Below the pieces are notes generated by a model. That model worked only from the letters and a program-made list of their open reading frames with translations. It had not been told where the DNA came from and made no database searches. 64,000 nucleotides of DNA from Colwellia psychrerythraea (GTDB lineage: Bacteria > Pseudomonadota > Gammaproteobacteria > Enterobacterales > Alteromonadaceae): the NCBI GenBank assembly GCA_002163005.1, contig MAAF01000025.1, forward strand, positions 62,001 through 126,000. The letters are read 5' to 3'. Of the stretch, positions 44,521-53,099 are shown in pieces; within the stretch, counting starts at the first letter, position 1, and each line of letters begins with the position of its first letter. Position numbers and translations under genes: made by a program.

Positions 44521-45537
44521 TTACTTAGCCTGGTTTCGAGCGATTTTACGCAATTCTTTTAATGCAGCATCAGCATCAACGCCTTTACTTTTAACGCTTT
44601 CTACCCATTCATCATCTAAGCCTTTACTGATTTGCTTAAACTCTTGAGCTAATTGCTTATTACTTGTAACAGTAACACCGTTATTTTTAGCGAAAGTTAA
44701 GCCCTTTGCGTCGGCGTTATCCCAAGCACTACCGGCCATGGCTGAAAGTTTTTCACCTGAAACGCTCATGATAGCGTCACGATCTTTTTTAGGTAAATCA
44801 GCTAAAAAATCTGGGTTAATGAAAATTGAGAAACTGCCTAGGTACATGCCACCGGGTACCGCTAATACGTTAGGCGCTACTTCATATAAACGTAAAGATT
44901 GTTGTTCACCCATAGGCATAAATACACCGTCAATTACACCTTGTTGTAACATTTCATATACTTTAGAACCAGGCGCTGCGATTGGTGTAATTGCAAGACG
45001 TTTACCTAAGTCACTTTGAATACCACCACCGATACGAATTTTTTTACCTTTTAAATCAGCTAAGGTGGAGATTGGTTTTATGGTATGCACATAACCAGGG
45101 CCATGAGTAAATATGGCAGCTAAGGTTAAACCTTCAAATTCTTCTGCTTTATTAAAATATTTTTGTTGTACACGCCAAAGGGCAACAGAAGCAGCTTCAG
45201 CATTAACGCCAAGACCCGGTTGTTCTGCAATTTGTGGTAATTTAAAACGACCTGGCACATAACCGTGATAACTAAAGCTAGCATCTACTACACCATCTTC
45301 TACTAGATCAAACATACTTTTGGGATGACCCATACCGTATTCTAGTTTTATTTTTACTCTACCTTCAGTCGCTTCTTCAATCCATTTGCCCCAAGTAGGC
45401 CACATTTCTGCATTCATTGCATGACCAGGTGGCAACCAAGTGGCAACACGTAAAACAGTTTCAGCAACAGCAGATGCTGATAATGCTAAACAAAAACCTA
45501 ATGCGGCAGTGACTTTAATTAAAGGTGCTTTATTCAT
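44521..45537 (-). CDS. dctP: TRAP transporter solute-binding protein
   Basis: 338 residues with a Sec signal (to AVAE). DctP-family features: LRVATWLPPGHAMNAEMWPTWGKWIEE, VEDGVVDASFSYHGYVPGRF, the substrate-carboxylate Arg region LKGKKIRIGGG and LQQGVIDGVFMPMGEQQ. The usual ligands are C4-dicarboxylates, keto acids or aromatic acids. Given the neighbouring DcaP-like porin and the aromatic acid pathways, an aryl acetate or dicarboxylate ligand is plausible but unproven. First gene of the dctPQM operon; no HpaR-type palindrome was seen directly upstream. Confidence 0.93.
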   Translation of the reverse strand: MNKAPLIKVTAALGFCLALSASAVAETVLRVATWLPPGHAMNAEMWPTWGKWIEEATEGRVKIKLEYGMGHPKSMFDLVEDGVVDASFSYHGYVPGRFKLPQIAEQPGLGVNAEAASVALWRVQQKYFNKAEEFEGLTLAAIFTHGPGYVHTIKPISTLADLKGKKIRIGGGIQSDLGKRLAITPIAAPGSKVYEMLQQGVIDGVFMPMGEQQSLRLYEVAPNVLAVPGGMYLGSFSIFINPDFLADLPKKDRDAIMSVSGEKLSAMAGSAWDNADAKGLTFAKNNGVTVTSNKQLAQEFKQISKGLDDEWVESVKSKGVDADAALKELRKIARNQAK

Positions 45538-45737
45538 AGTTTTCTCTCCTAAAGTTAATGTTTTTTGTAGCTATTTATTTTTTATATAAATTTTATTTTA
45601 TTAGTGATAATTTTATTTTGGTTTACCACTAGATTCTAGCGAGTGCGCTTTACTTTAAGTAGTGCTTTTCTCGTATTCACATTACTCAATATAAGGTACA
45701 CGCTTTGGTGTCCTTCATGATGTTCGTTATAAAAAAG

Positions 45738-45757
45738 GGAGGGGGATATCCCCCTCC
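45738..45757 (-). terminator. Terminator after the porin gene
   Basis: GGAGGGGG-ATAT-CCCCCTCC is a perfect inverted repeat with a four-base centre. On the minus strand it is followed by C and TTTTTT. It lies about 48 bases beyond the porin stop. Confidence 0.9.
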
Positions 45758-45804
45758 AAAAGCGTAACAACAAAATGGGCACTGTTACGCAATCAAGGTT
45801 TTTA

Positions 45805-46851
45805 CTAAAGTACGTAACGCATTGTTAGTTGACCGTAGTTAGAGTCAACATCTTGGTCATCTCTTGAGTAGTTACCTATTTCAAAACCTACAGCTAACTG
45901 CTTAGTTAAGTTCTTGAATAAGTTAACGCTCCACTGAGTACTTTCCATACCCGAAATATCAGCTTCAGCATTAGCGTAAGCTACTGTACTTCTTAAATCC
46001 TCGGTCCAGAAGTGACGATATGAGGCAATATATGATACGGTGTCTTCAGCTTCTTCTCCAACGACATCAGTTGCTGAAACAACACCTACGTAGCGACCAA
46101 CATTACCACCGTGTACTTGGAAACGAATATCATCCTTACCAAAAGTCTTAATGCGACCTGCCACAGAGTAACCAATACCTGTTTCGCTATTACCTAACGC
46201 GGTATGTAATTTACGGCCAAGACCGGCAACAGAAATATTACCCCAATCGCCTTTGAAGCTATATTTAGCAACAACATCTGGCACATTATCCATGGTGTCG
46301 TCGCCGCCAAAGGTGTGTGGGTTTTCAAGTGATACTTGGAAATCACCCATGGTATAACGTACTTGACCTTGACGTATAAACGCTAAACCCATTGCAGGAC
46401 CGGCAAAATCCGCTGTTTCAGGAATAGCACTGGTATTCATGAAGGTGGTCCAAGTTTGTCCAGCCAAAACACTTTTGTATTTGATAAAGGCATGGCGAAT
46501 ACGTGGATTAGCAGAATTAGAAATAATTTCATTACCTCCACCCCCCCAAAAATCCATTTCAATAAAGCCCATTACTTCACCGTGGGTATATTTCATATTG
46601 AAACGAGTTTCATTAGCAAATAAGTTAAATTGTGATTTGCTTTCAGATAACGCAACGGCTGTGCCAGCACCTAACCAAAATGGACGGTAAGCTACATCAC
46701 CATCAACATAGCGAGCATCTACTTTAATGTAGCCACCAAAAGAAATTTTATCTTCTTCAGATAACTTGATTTCGTAGCCTGCATTGGCAGCGCCTGCTGC
46801 AACAAGTAAGCTCGAAGCGAGTAATAATTTTTTAGACTTATTATTAAACAT
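45805..46851 (-). CDS. DcaP-like outer membrane porin
   Basis: 348 residues. Signal peptide to ANA|G, then a barrel with ISFGGYIKVDARYVDGD, FNLFANETRFNMKY, GFIEMDFWGGGGNEI, RIRHAFIKYKSVLAGQTWTTFMN and a final LTMRYVL strand, matching DcaP-type trimeric porins. In Acinetobacter DcaP takes up negatively charged small molecules such as dicarboxylates. An operator palindrome lies 65 bases upstream, placing it with the hpa/aau regulon. Uptake of hydroxyphenylacetate or similar acids across the outer membrane is inferred. Confidence 0.85.
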   Translation of the reverse strand: MFNNKSKKLLLASSLLVAAGAANAGYEIKLSEEDKISFGGYIKVDARYVDGDVAYRPFWLGAGTAVALSESKSQFNLFANETRFNMKYTHGEVMGFIEMDFWGGGGNEIISNSANPRIRHAFIKYKSVLAGQTWTTFMNTSAIPETADFAGPAMGLAFIRQGQVRYTMGDFQVSLENPHTFGGDDTMDNVPDVVAKYSFKGDWGNISVAGLGRKLHTALGNSETGIGYSVAGRIKTFGKDDIRFQVHGGNVGRYVGVVSATDVVGEEAEDTVSYIASYRHFWTEDLRSTVAYANAEADISGMESTQWSVNLFKNLTKQLAVGFEIGNYSRDDQDVDSNYGQLTMRYVL

Positions 46852-46915
46852 TACTGTTTCCCCTATTAGATATGTTATTTTTTTTGTTTTTTTGTATGCT
46901 TAAGCAGCTCATTGC

Positions 46916-46927
46916 TTAACATGTTAA
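46916..46927. promoter_or_regulatory. Predicted HpaR-type operator upstream of the porin
   Basis: TTAACATGTTAA with flanking GC on the left (ATTGC), the same left flank as at 10661. It lies 64 bases before the porin start and is identical in the core to the sites at 10667, 33892 and 48458. Confidence 0.72.
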
Positions 46928-46971
46928 ATAGTATTGACTGTAGCCTTACCTGTTGTCAACTAATTAATATA

Positions 46972-48180
46972 TTAATTAGTTTTGTTTTGATCATTACTTT
47001 TGAAGTTAATAGTCAAGTGATGACTTAATAAAGCAAGAATAGGGGAAGTAAAAATAAAAAAAGCTAGCGTAAACAAACCATAGGACATGAAGTAGGGGGC
47101 CAGTTGGGCAACAAGTGCACCAATAATTAATTGGATAAATCCTAGCAGCCCAGAAGCTGTTCCAGCGGTAGATAGTGAGCAAGCTATAGCACCTGACTGT
47201 GCACTTGGTTGGCTTAACCCTCTTCCAAAGGTAAGTAATGCCATGGGGGCAAAAAGGGAAATGTAGTCAAGTAAATTAAAATAAACGAACAACAATAAGA
47301 CACTTGCAGCTAATAAAGATATTCCGTGCCCTAAAGTGATCATGGCATCAATTGGAATGCGTTTAGCTAAATTTCCAGAGCAAAAGCTACCGAACATAAA
47401 TGCAAGTGCAACCAATAAAAACCAATTACCGAAATCAGCAGAATTACCACCTAACTTATTGATAACTATATAAGGTGCGCTACCAATAAAAATATAAAAA
47501 CCACAGGCAATAAATGTACTAGATAATGCGTAACCAAGATACTCCTTAGATTTTATTATTTCTTTATATTGCTGCAATACTTTTTTTAACTTCAAGCTAG
47601 ATGTTTTTCTTGGACATGTTTCAGTTAACTTTTTTACGGCAATCAAACAAACACAAAAGGCAATCGTTGCAGAAATAATGAAGATGGTTTGCCAGTGATA
47701 ATATAAATTAATATATCCACCTAACGTTGGAGCGATCGTTTGAGAAAGCGCTATTGCCATCACCAGATAACTCATTTTACTTGCGGATTTTTCTCGGCCA
47801 TATATGTCTAACGTCATCGTGCGAGCCATAGACATGCAAGCACTACCGCCTAATGCTTGAAGTACTCTTGCAGCGATAAGCAAATTTATATCCGTCGATA
47901 ATGCTGCAAAAATACAGCCAAAGAAATGAATAAGTAAACCAGAAATTAATACCGGATACCGGCCAAAATAATCGGCTAAAGAGCCTGATATTAATTGCCC
48001 AAATGCTAGTGTTAATAAATAACAACTATAGGTTAATTGCATTGTAGCTATATCAGTATGTAAAACGTTAACTACCGTAGGCATTGCTGGAATAAATAAG
48101 TTCAATGCTAATGGGCTGGTCATTGCTATAACAATAAGCAGCATTAATGAGGGCTGCTTATTGGTGTTATATTTATTCAT
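46972..48180 (-). CDS. MFS transporter, Bcr/CflA type
   Basis: 402 residues with twelve hydrophobic helices. The first block SPLALNLFIPAMPTVVNVLHTD, then QLTYSCYLLTLAFGQLISGSLADYFGRYPVLISGL and RVLQALGGSACMSMARTMTLD, is that of the drug-exporter subfamily Bcr/CflA (TIGR00710). It lies 16 bases after the mini-HpaD gene and shares its operator. Export or import of aromatic compounds is possible; export of toxic phenolics would suit the family. Confidence 0.87.
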   Translation of the reverse strand: MNKYNTNKQPSLMLLIVIAMTSPLALNLFIPAMPTVVNVLHTDIATMQLTYSCYLLTLAFGQLISGSLADYFGRYPVLISGLLIHFFGCIFAALSTDINLLIAARVLQALGGSACMSMARTMTLDIYGREKSASKMSYLVMAIALSQTIAPTLGGYINLYYHWQTIFIISATIAFCVCLIAVKKLTETCPRKTSSLKLKKVLQQYKEIIKSKEYLGYALSSTFIACGFYIFIGSAPYIVINKLGGNSADFGNWFLLVALAFMFGSFCSGNLAKRIPIDAMITLGHGISLLAASVLLLFVYFNLLDYISLFAPMALLTFGRGLSQPSAQSGAIACSLSTAGTASGLLGFIQLIIGALVAQLAPYFMSYGLFTLAFFIFTSPILALLSHHLTINFKSNDQNKTN

Positions 48181-48196
48181 ATTGTGGAGTTAACTA

Positions 48197-48406
48197 TTAA
48201 TCGATAGGAAAAATAATATTGATTAGTGCAGTACCTGCGTTTGGAAAGTATTCGCCAATAATTTTGCTTATTCTGGGGGGGGTATCGCAACTGAGTATGC
48301 CGTAAAGCAAATTACCTTGTGTCTTCAATCCTACATTCTCAAGACTGTTATAAGATAGCATAGTGGGCACATAAGCGGTTTTAGCTGCATAATTGACTTC
48401 ATCCAT
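48197..48406 (-). CDS. Mini-HpaD: 69-residue internally deleted dioxygenase-like protein
   Basis: The first 16 residues (MDEVNYAAKTAYVPTM) and the last 38 (from NLLYGIL to INIIFPID) align without gaps to the ends of HpaD at 8197, with 7/16 and 13/38 identical. The roughly 215 residues between, including the catalytic core, are missing. The N-terminal metal ligand His12 of HpaD is Tyr here. It still has an AGGA ribosome binding site, an open frame, an upstream operator and a coupled MFS gene. It cannot be an extradiol dioxygenase. It may be decaying, or a small protein kept for another role. Confidence 0.7.
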   Translation of the reverse strand: MDEVNYAAKTAYVPTMLSYNSLENVGLKTQGNLLYGILSCDTPPRISKIIGEYFPNAGTALINIIFPID

Positions 48407-48457
48407 GAGATATTCCTCGTTAATTGGAGAAAATAATTTAGTTATGTAGCAATCTAA

Positions 48458-48469
48458 TTAACATGTTAA
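48458..48469. promoter_or_regulatory. Predicted HpaR-type operator upstream of mini-HpaD/MFS
   Basis: TTAACATGTTAA, extended to an 18-base perfect palindrome (48455-48472, TAA and TTA arms). It lies 52 bases before the mini-HpaD start and just after the stop of the MarR gene at 48530. Confidence 0.75.
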
Positions 48470-48529
48470 TTATTGTCAAGAGGAAACACTTTTATTTTTG
48501 TTTCAATATTATCTTTAACTTAAAAGAAA

Positions 48530-48952
48530 TCAGGGCTTTATTTTACCTACTATTGTGAGTAGCTCAGTAAGTTGTAACATTTTTTCTTCACTTATTTGCT
48601 CGGTCATTTTCTTATAACATTGCTCTAACCTAGGACTAATGTCATCAAACACTTGTTGAGCATGCATTGTTAGGCTAAGCAGCACTCGGCGTTGATCTAT
48701 TGTAGATTTTTGACGTTGAACAAAGTTTTGTTGCTCTAAACGTTTAATAATACCTGTTAAGCTAGGGCTCAAAATACAACAACATTCAGCTAGTTGTTTT
48801 GATTCCATTGGACCAAATTCATTTAATGCTCGAATAATGCGCCACTGTTGTTCGGTTAGGGGGACTTCTTGCAAAACAGGCCGGAAAAAAACCATTACTG
48901 CCTCGCGAGCTTTTAAAAGGTTTACTGGTAAAGAGTCGTCAAATTTACGCAT
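48530..48952 (-). CDS. MarR-family regulator, HpaR paralogue
   Basis: 140 residues. RKFDDSLPVNLLKAREAVMVFFRPVLQEVPLTEQQWRIIRALNE aligns closely with the N-terminus of HpaR at 11688 (SLPMTLLQTREAVM, LTPQQWRVIRALEH). The winged helix follows (SKQLAECCCILSPSLTGIIKRLEQQNFV, then DQRRVLLSLT). It stands upstream of the mini-HpaD/MFS unit on the same strand with a palindrome between. It probably binds the same TTAAC-RY-GTTAA motif; its effector is likely a hydroxyphenyl acid or amine. Three adjacent Cys (CCC) in the recognition helix region are unusual. Confidence 0.88.
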   Translation of the reverse strand: MRKFDDSLPVNLLKAREAVMVFFRPVLQEVPLTEQQWRIIRALNEFGPMESKQLAECCCILSPSLTGIIKRLEQQNFVQRQKSTIDQRRVLLSLTMHAQQVFDDISPRLEQCYKKMTEQISEEKMLQLTELLTIVGKIKP

Positions 48953-49142
48953 TTTAAGGTTTTTTCCTGTAAGAAAAGAGCTAGATTAAATATTTTATTA
49001 ATTAAGGCTGTCGAATTTTATATTGGTAGCCATATTAGCGAGCATGCTAACATACCTTTAAATTTATTTTAACTTATCACTTAACGAAGTGCAGTAATTT
49101 CAAGGTTGGGTATATAAAATGACAATAATGCCCCTTGAGGAA

Positions 49143-52100
49143 TTATTCAATATAAAAGGAGTAATAAAGATCCGTAGATTGCTCAATACCACTGACAATT
49201 TCTAACCAAAATCGATTCAGAATGAACATTCTCACCGTGAGTTCATTAATTGGCTCATAAACGCCAATACCGTATTTTAAATACACTCTATTGCCTAAAT
49301 AACCACTAACAGTCGCTTGGGTTTGATCACCTTCACCTTCGGTATCAACGGCGATATTATTAATCAGCGGTATTTTTTCAATTTGATCAAATAAACCCGC
49401 GCTATTGGTAACCCCAAAGCCAACCAACAAGCTGGCTGCAGCACTGCTGTTTTCTGCTCCGGTATCTAAGCCTCTGCCTCTAACTAAGTAGGATAAAATT
49501 TCAGGCATTTCCATTGCAGGTGATGAGAAAAGCTGCATATCTAATGCATTGGCTAAACCGGTTATTTGTATACCGACATCAATGTCTTCAGATTTAATAT
49601 GTCTACTGGCACGCAAGTTAAAGTAAGGGTTATCCATAGGCCCATTAAATGTGAACTCTCCCTTTTCTATTTTAAGTTTTTGACCATACGCTTGAAAAGT
49701 ACCATCGGAAGACTGTATTTTGCCAAACAGTTGGAACGGGTTTTTTTGTTGTTGGCTAATTTGTAATTGACCAAATAAGTGGCTTTTTAATCCTTGGCCT
49801 GATACTTCAAATGCTCGCTCAATATTAACGCTGATGTTAGTTTTTATGTCAAAACCAGAAGATTCTTTGACTACTGCTTTGCCATATTGATCGAGAATAA
49901 TGACATCATCACTCAATGAAACACTGCTTTCGGGCAGCTTTTCAATATTAAACGTGCCATCTAAGACGTCTATATTGCCACTGATGGTTAATGTTTTTTC
50001 TACTAGAGAAAAATTCAAGTCGGGTGAAACACTCATGACTAATTGTGGAGGGAAAACTAACGGTAATGCTTCGCCAGTTAAATCTATATCCATAGTTAAA
50101 CTGTCTTGCCATGACATATTCCCCCGTAATTTTGCCTGTTTATCCTCGAGATAAAAATCACCATCCAGTATTGCCTGATTATTTTTAATGGCGACTGAAG
50201 TAGAGATATTGTCTAAGGTATTGGCATTTTGTAGTAATCGAAACTTCCCTTTAGTTAATGCTATGTCACCATTAATTAAAGGGGATCCAAGTGTGCCATC
50301 AACCGATACATCTGCTGTCACTTTACCTTGTAAAGTAATAACATCCGTTAAAATGCCTTGAAAAGGTAATAAGTTAATTTGATTCAATGATATTTGTACA
50401 TTCACTGTAGAGTCGGTAAAAGTGAAATCATCAGCAGCGTTACTAACGGCGTTACCAGCTGAGTTATCATCAATAAAACTATTATCAATAAAAGTAATGG
50501 TTGAAATAGCTTGCACTAAGGGTAGGTCGTTGGTCGCTATTAACTCCAATTTGTTAGTCAATTGCTTTTCATCAACAGTCACCGTAAACAGCCCTTGAGA
50601 CCATTGTGAGAGGATGTGCTCACCGAAATCATCGCTGACTTTCAAATACCCCGGCGACAAGGCAAAGTGTGCTTTTGCTTCGATGGGCTGTTGAGTAGAC
50701 CACTTTACTTTGATATCACCGTCAACTTTGCTGATTATCTCAGTGTCTTTCGGTAAAAATAGTTCATCAATGGCAGTGAAGTCGATATTCAATTTAAGGG
50801 CGACATCGCCGGAATCACCTAGGTTAACTTGATGAGGTAAGCAAACCCCTAATCCTTCACCTTGCCAGCAATGACTTGCTACGATGCTTTCTCTTTTCGT
50901 TAAATCGATATTAACATCAAATTTTTTATCATTTTGAAGAGTAATATTTTTATAGGTGAATGCAGCTTTATCGATTGAACTTTGCCAATAGGTAAATTCA
51001 TCATCCCAATGACCAGATAAGACAAGTGTTCCTGCGAAATCTCCTAACCACTGTGCATCTATTTGATGATTACTGGCGTTGCCTGTTACATTGAATATAA
51101 AATTATCAACACGATAACTGTTATTGTCTTTAATCCAATCCAGTTGTTCATTGTTTACTGTTAATTGGATTTCGTGACCACTCATTGGTTGATAGCTCGC
51201 CTCAATTGCTAACGAATTACTATACCATTGCTGCCAATTTAGCTTGGTCAATTGACTTTGTAGGCTAACAGTAGGCTTGTCTTGCTCTCCGCTAACCGAA
51301 AAATGGCTGGTAAAACCACCATTGACTGCATGATGCCACTGATTAATATTGTCTACGGTTAATTGACCCTTAATATCCCAAAAATTACGATTAGATGTTT
51401 GCAGTGTTAATACACTATTATTAAAGTCGATAAACAGTTTACCTGGTTGTAGATTACCTAATTGATTCAAACCAATATCTGCTTGTATTGTTAGGTCTAA
51501 CGCATTTATATTTCCTGAAATGTCAGTATCACTAAGCGTGACAGACCATTTTTTATCTGACCATGCACCATTACTGGTTATGTTTCCTTGTAATCTGCCG
51601 GTAATCGTCTCAGGAAGGTATTCTGTCAACAAGTCAGCTTGTTCTTTACTTGTTCCTAACTCAGATAAAGTCGGTATGTTTATTTCTGGTAAGGTGAATC
51701 CTGTTGATTTAGCGGATAACTGCCAGGTAATATCATCGGGTAATAAGCCTATAGCACCCGTTAAATTTAATTGGCTTGTTGAATCTTTATCATTAAAAAG
51801 AAACTCATCAATAGTAAGGTGAGCTGTCTGGTGGCTTGCCTTAAATTTTACCTGTGCATTGTTATAGCCATAACCTTTAATCTGACTGGTTAAATCCATC
51901 GTTTGTTCTTTTACATCGCCCGACAGCGATAAAGACAATGAGGAATATTCACCATACCTAGATAACGATAAAGGCGTTGGAATTTTCTGAATGTCAAGGG
52001 TGAGGCTAAATGGCATGGCTTCATCAATTAAGTTCATTTTTCCTTGGCTTTTGAGCGCTAAGTTACCTTCGCTAATCACGTCAAAGGATAAGTCTTCAAA

Positions 52101-53099
52101 TGAACCTTGTATTGAAAGTTGCTGAGAACTGTCATCAATTTCTGACCACCATGACACCTTGTGTAGTTGGCTCACTAAGTGGGTTGTTAGCTGGTAGGGC
52201 GGTTGTAACTTAGCCTCAGCAGTTAATTGGCTAATAGAGAATTCTGATGTTGTGGTTTCAAATTGGCTGATACTGACATCGGTGTTAACCCAATTTCCGC
52301 TTAAGTGATTATTTGTTGAACGCCAGAGTGGGCAGCTTTGTTGGCATTTATTCTCTTGATAATTGCCTTGGTCATAATCTTGCCCAATGTTTTGAGAGTT
52401 GTTTTGATGATTTTTAGTGTCTACAGCGAAGTTATCAAGGTGTAATTGCTCAATAATCAGCGCAATAGGTAAGTTAATTTCGGGTAATTGAGTAAAGGCG
52501 TTATTGACTAAAGTGGTTGTGCTCTGATTTGTGACAGGTTCTGTTTGTTCATCCTCATCAAGTACTAAAGTTAACTGCTTTGCTGTTGGTTGCAAGATGT
52601 AAAACTCACTCTTGTTAATCGACAGTTGCGCAATGAATTGCTCAATTGTTATCTCAGTTTCATTGATAACTAGCTGAGTTTCTTTGAGCTCAACAGAATC
52701 GGTTTTAATTGAAAAGGGCATTTCAAAAAGTTGAGAAGAGGAATTTTTGTCTGCTGAAACTTGATTGTTGCTCTGATCGTCCGAAAAATAACGTAAATAG
52801 AAAAAGTCAGCTTTGGCTGATTTAATGCATAATGTTTTATTCCAGATACAAGCAAAGTTAATCTCTGTTGATAATTCCTCAACCCTAATATCAATATTAT
52901 CTAGCTGTAACTTAAATGAGTTTAATTTTACATCTCGTACTAAAGAGCCACTGTTATAGTCAAAGGTAATACCATCAATATTATTGAGTAATATTAACGT
53001 GAGCTGTGTGCCCCATGGGGTAGTGAGTAATACGGTGATAAAGCAAAGTAAAATTGCCAGGTACTTGGATACGATTAAACTGATTCTGCGCCACATCAT
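49143..53099 (-). CDS. tamB: Translocation and assembly module subunit TamB
   Basis: 1318 residues. An N-terminal membrane anchor (YLAILLCFITVLLTTPWG) is followed by a very long periplasmic beta-rich region and the C-terminal DUF490/TamB domain (about 950-1318), with repeated short strands such as LTISGNIDVLDGTFNIEKLPESSV, AYGQKLKIEKGEFTFNGP and the end LEIVSGIEQSTDLYYSFYIE. TamB is a bridge-like protein spanning the periplasm that works with TamA and is implicated in outer-membrane protein insertion and phospholipid traffic. Its ATG overlaps the tamA stop (ATGA). Confidence 0.93.
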   Translation of the reverse strand: MMWRRISLIVSKYLAILLCFITVLLTTPWGTQLTLILLNNIDGITFDYNSGSLVRDVKLNSFKLQLDNIDIRVEELSTEINFACIWNKTLCIKSAKADFFYLRYFSDDQSNNQVSADKNSSSQLFEMPFSIKTDSVELKETQLVINETEITIEQFIAQLSINKSEFYILQPTAKQLTLVLDEDEQTEPVTNQSTTTLVNNAFTQLPEINLPIALIIEQLHLDNFAVDTKNHQNNSQNIGQDYDQGNYQENKCQQSCPLWRSTNNHLSGNWVNTDVSISQFETTTSEFSISQLTAEAKLQPPYQLTTHLVSQLHKVSWWSEIDDSSQQLSIQGSFEDLSFDVISEGNLALKSQGKMNLIDEAMPFSLTLDIQKIPTPLSLSRYGEYSSLSLSLSGDVKEQTMDLTSQIKGYGYNNAQVKFKASHQTAHLTIDEFLFNDKDSTSQLNLTGAIGLLPDDITWQLSAKSTGFTLPEINIPTLSELGTSKEQADLLTEYLPETITGRLQGNITSNGAWSDKKWSVTLSDTDISGNINALDLTIQADIGLNQLGNLQPGKLFIDFNNSVLTLQTSNRNFWDIKGQLTVDNINQWHHAVNGGFTSHFSVSGEQDKPTVSLQSQLTKLNWQQWYSNSLAIEASYQPMSGHEIQLTVNNEQLDWIKDNNSYRVDNFIFNVTGNASNHQIDAQWLGDFAGTLVLSGHWDDEFTYWQSSIDKAAFTYKNITLQNDKKFDVNIDLTKRESIVASHCWQGEGLGVCLPHQVNLGDSGDVALKLNIDFTAIDELFLPKDTEIISKVDGDIKVKWSTQQPIEAKAHFALSPGYLKVSDDFGEHILSQWSQGLFTVTVDEKQLTNKLELIATNDLPLVQAISTITFIDNSFIDDNSAGNAVSNAADDFTFTDSTVNVQISLNQINLLPFQGILTDVITLQGKVTADVSVDGTLGSPLINGDIALTKGKFRLLQNANTLDNISTSVAIKNNQAILDGDFYLEDKQAKLRGNMSWQDSLTMDIDLTGEALPLVFPPQLVMSVSPDLNFSLVEKTLTISGNIDVLDGTFNIEKLPESSVSLSDDVIILDQYGKAVVKESSGFDIKTNISVNIERAFEVSGQGLKSHLFGQLQISQQQKNPFQLFGKIQSSDGTFQAYGQKLKIEKGEFTFNGPMDNPYFNLRASRHIKSEDIDVGIQITGLANALDMQLFSSPAMEMPEILSYLVRGRGLDTGAENSSAAASLLVGFGVTNSAGLFDQIEKIPLINNIAVDTEGEGDQTQATVSGYLGNRVYLKYGIGVYEPINELTVRMFILNRFWLEIVSGIEQSTDLYYSFYIE

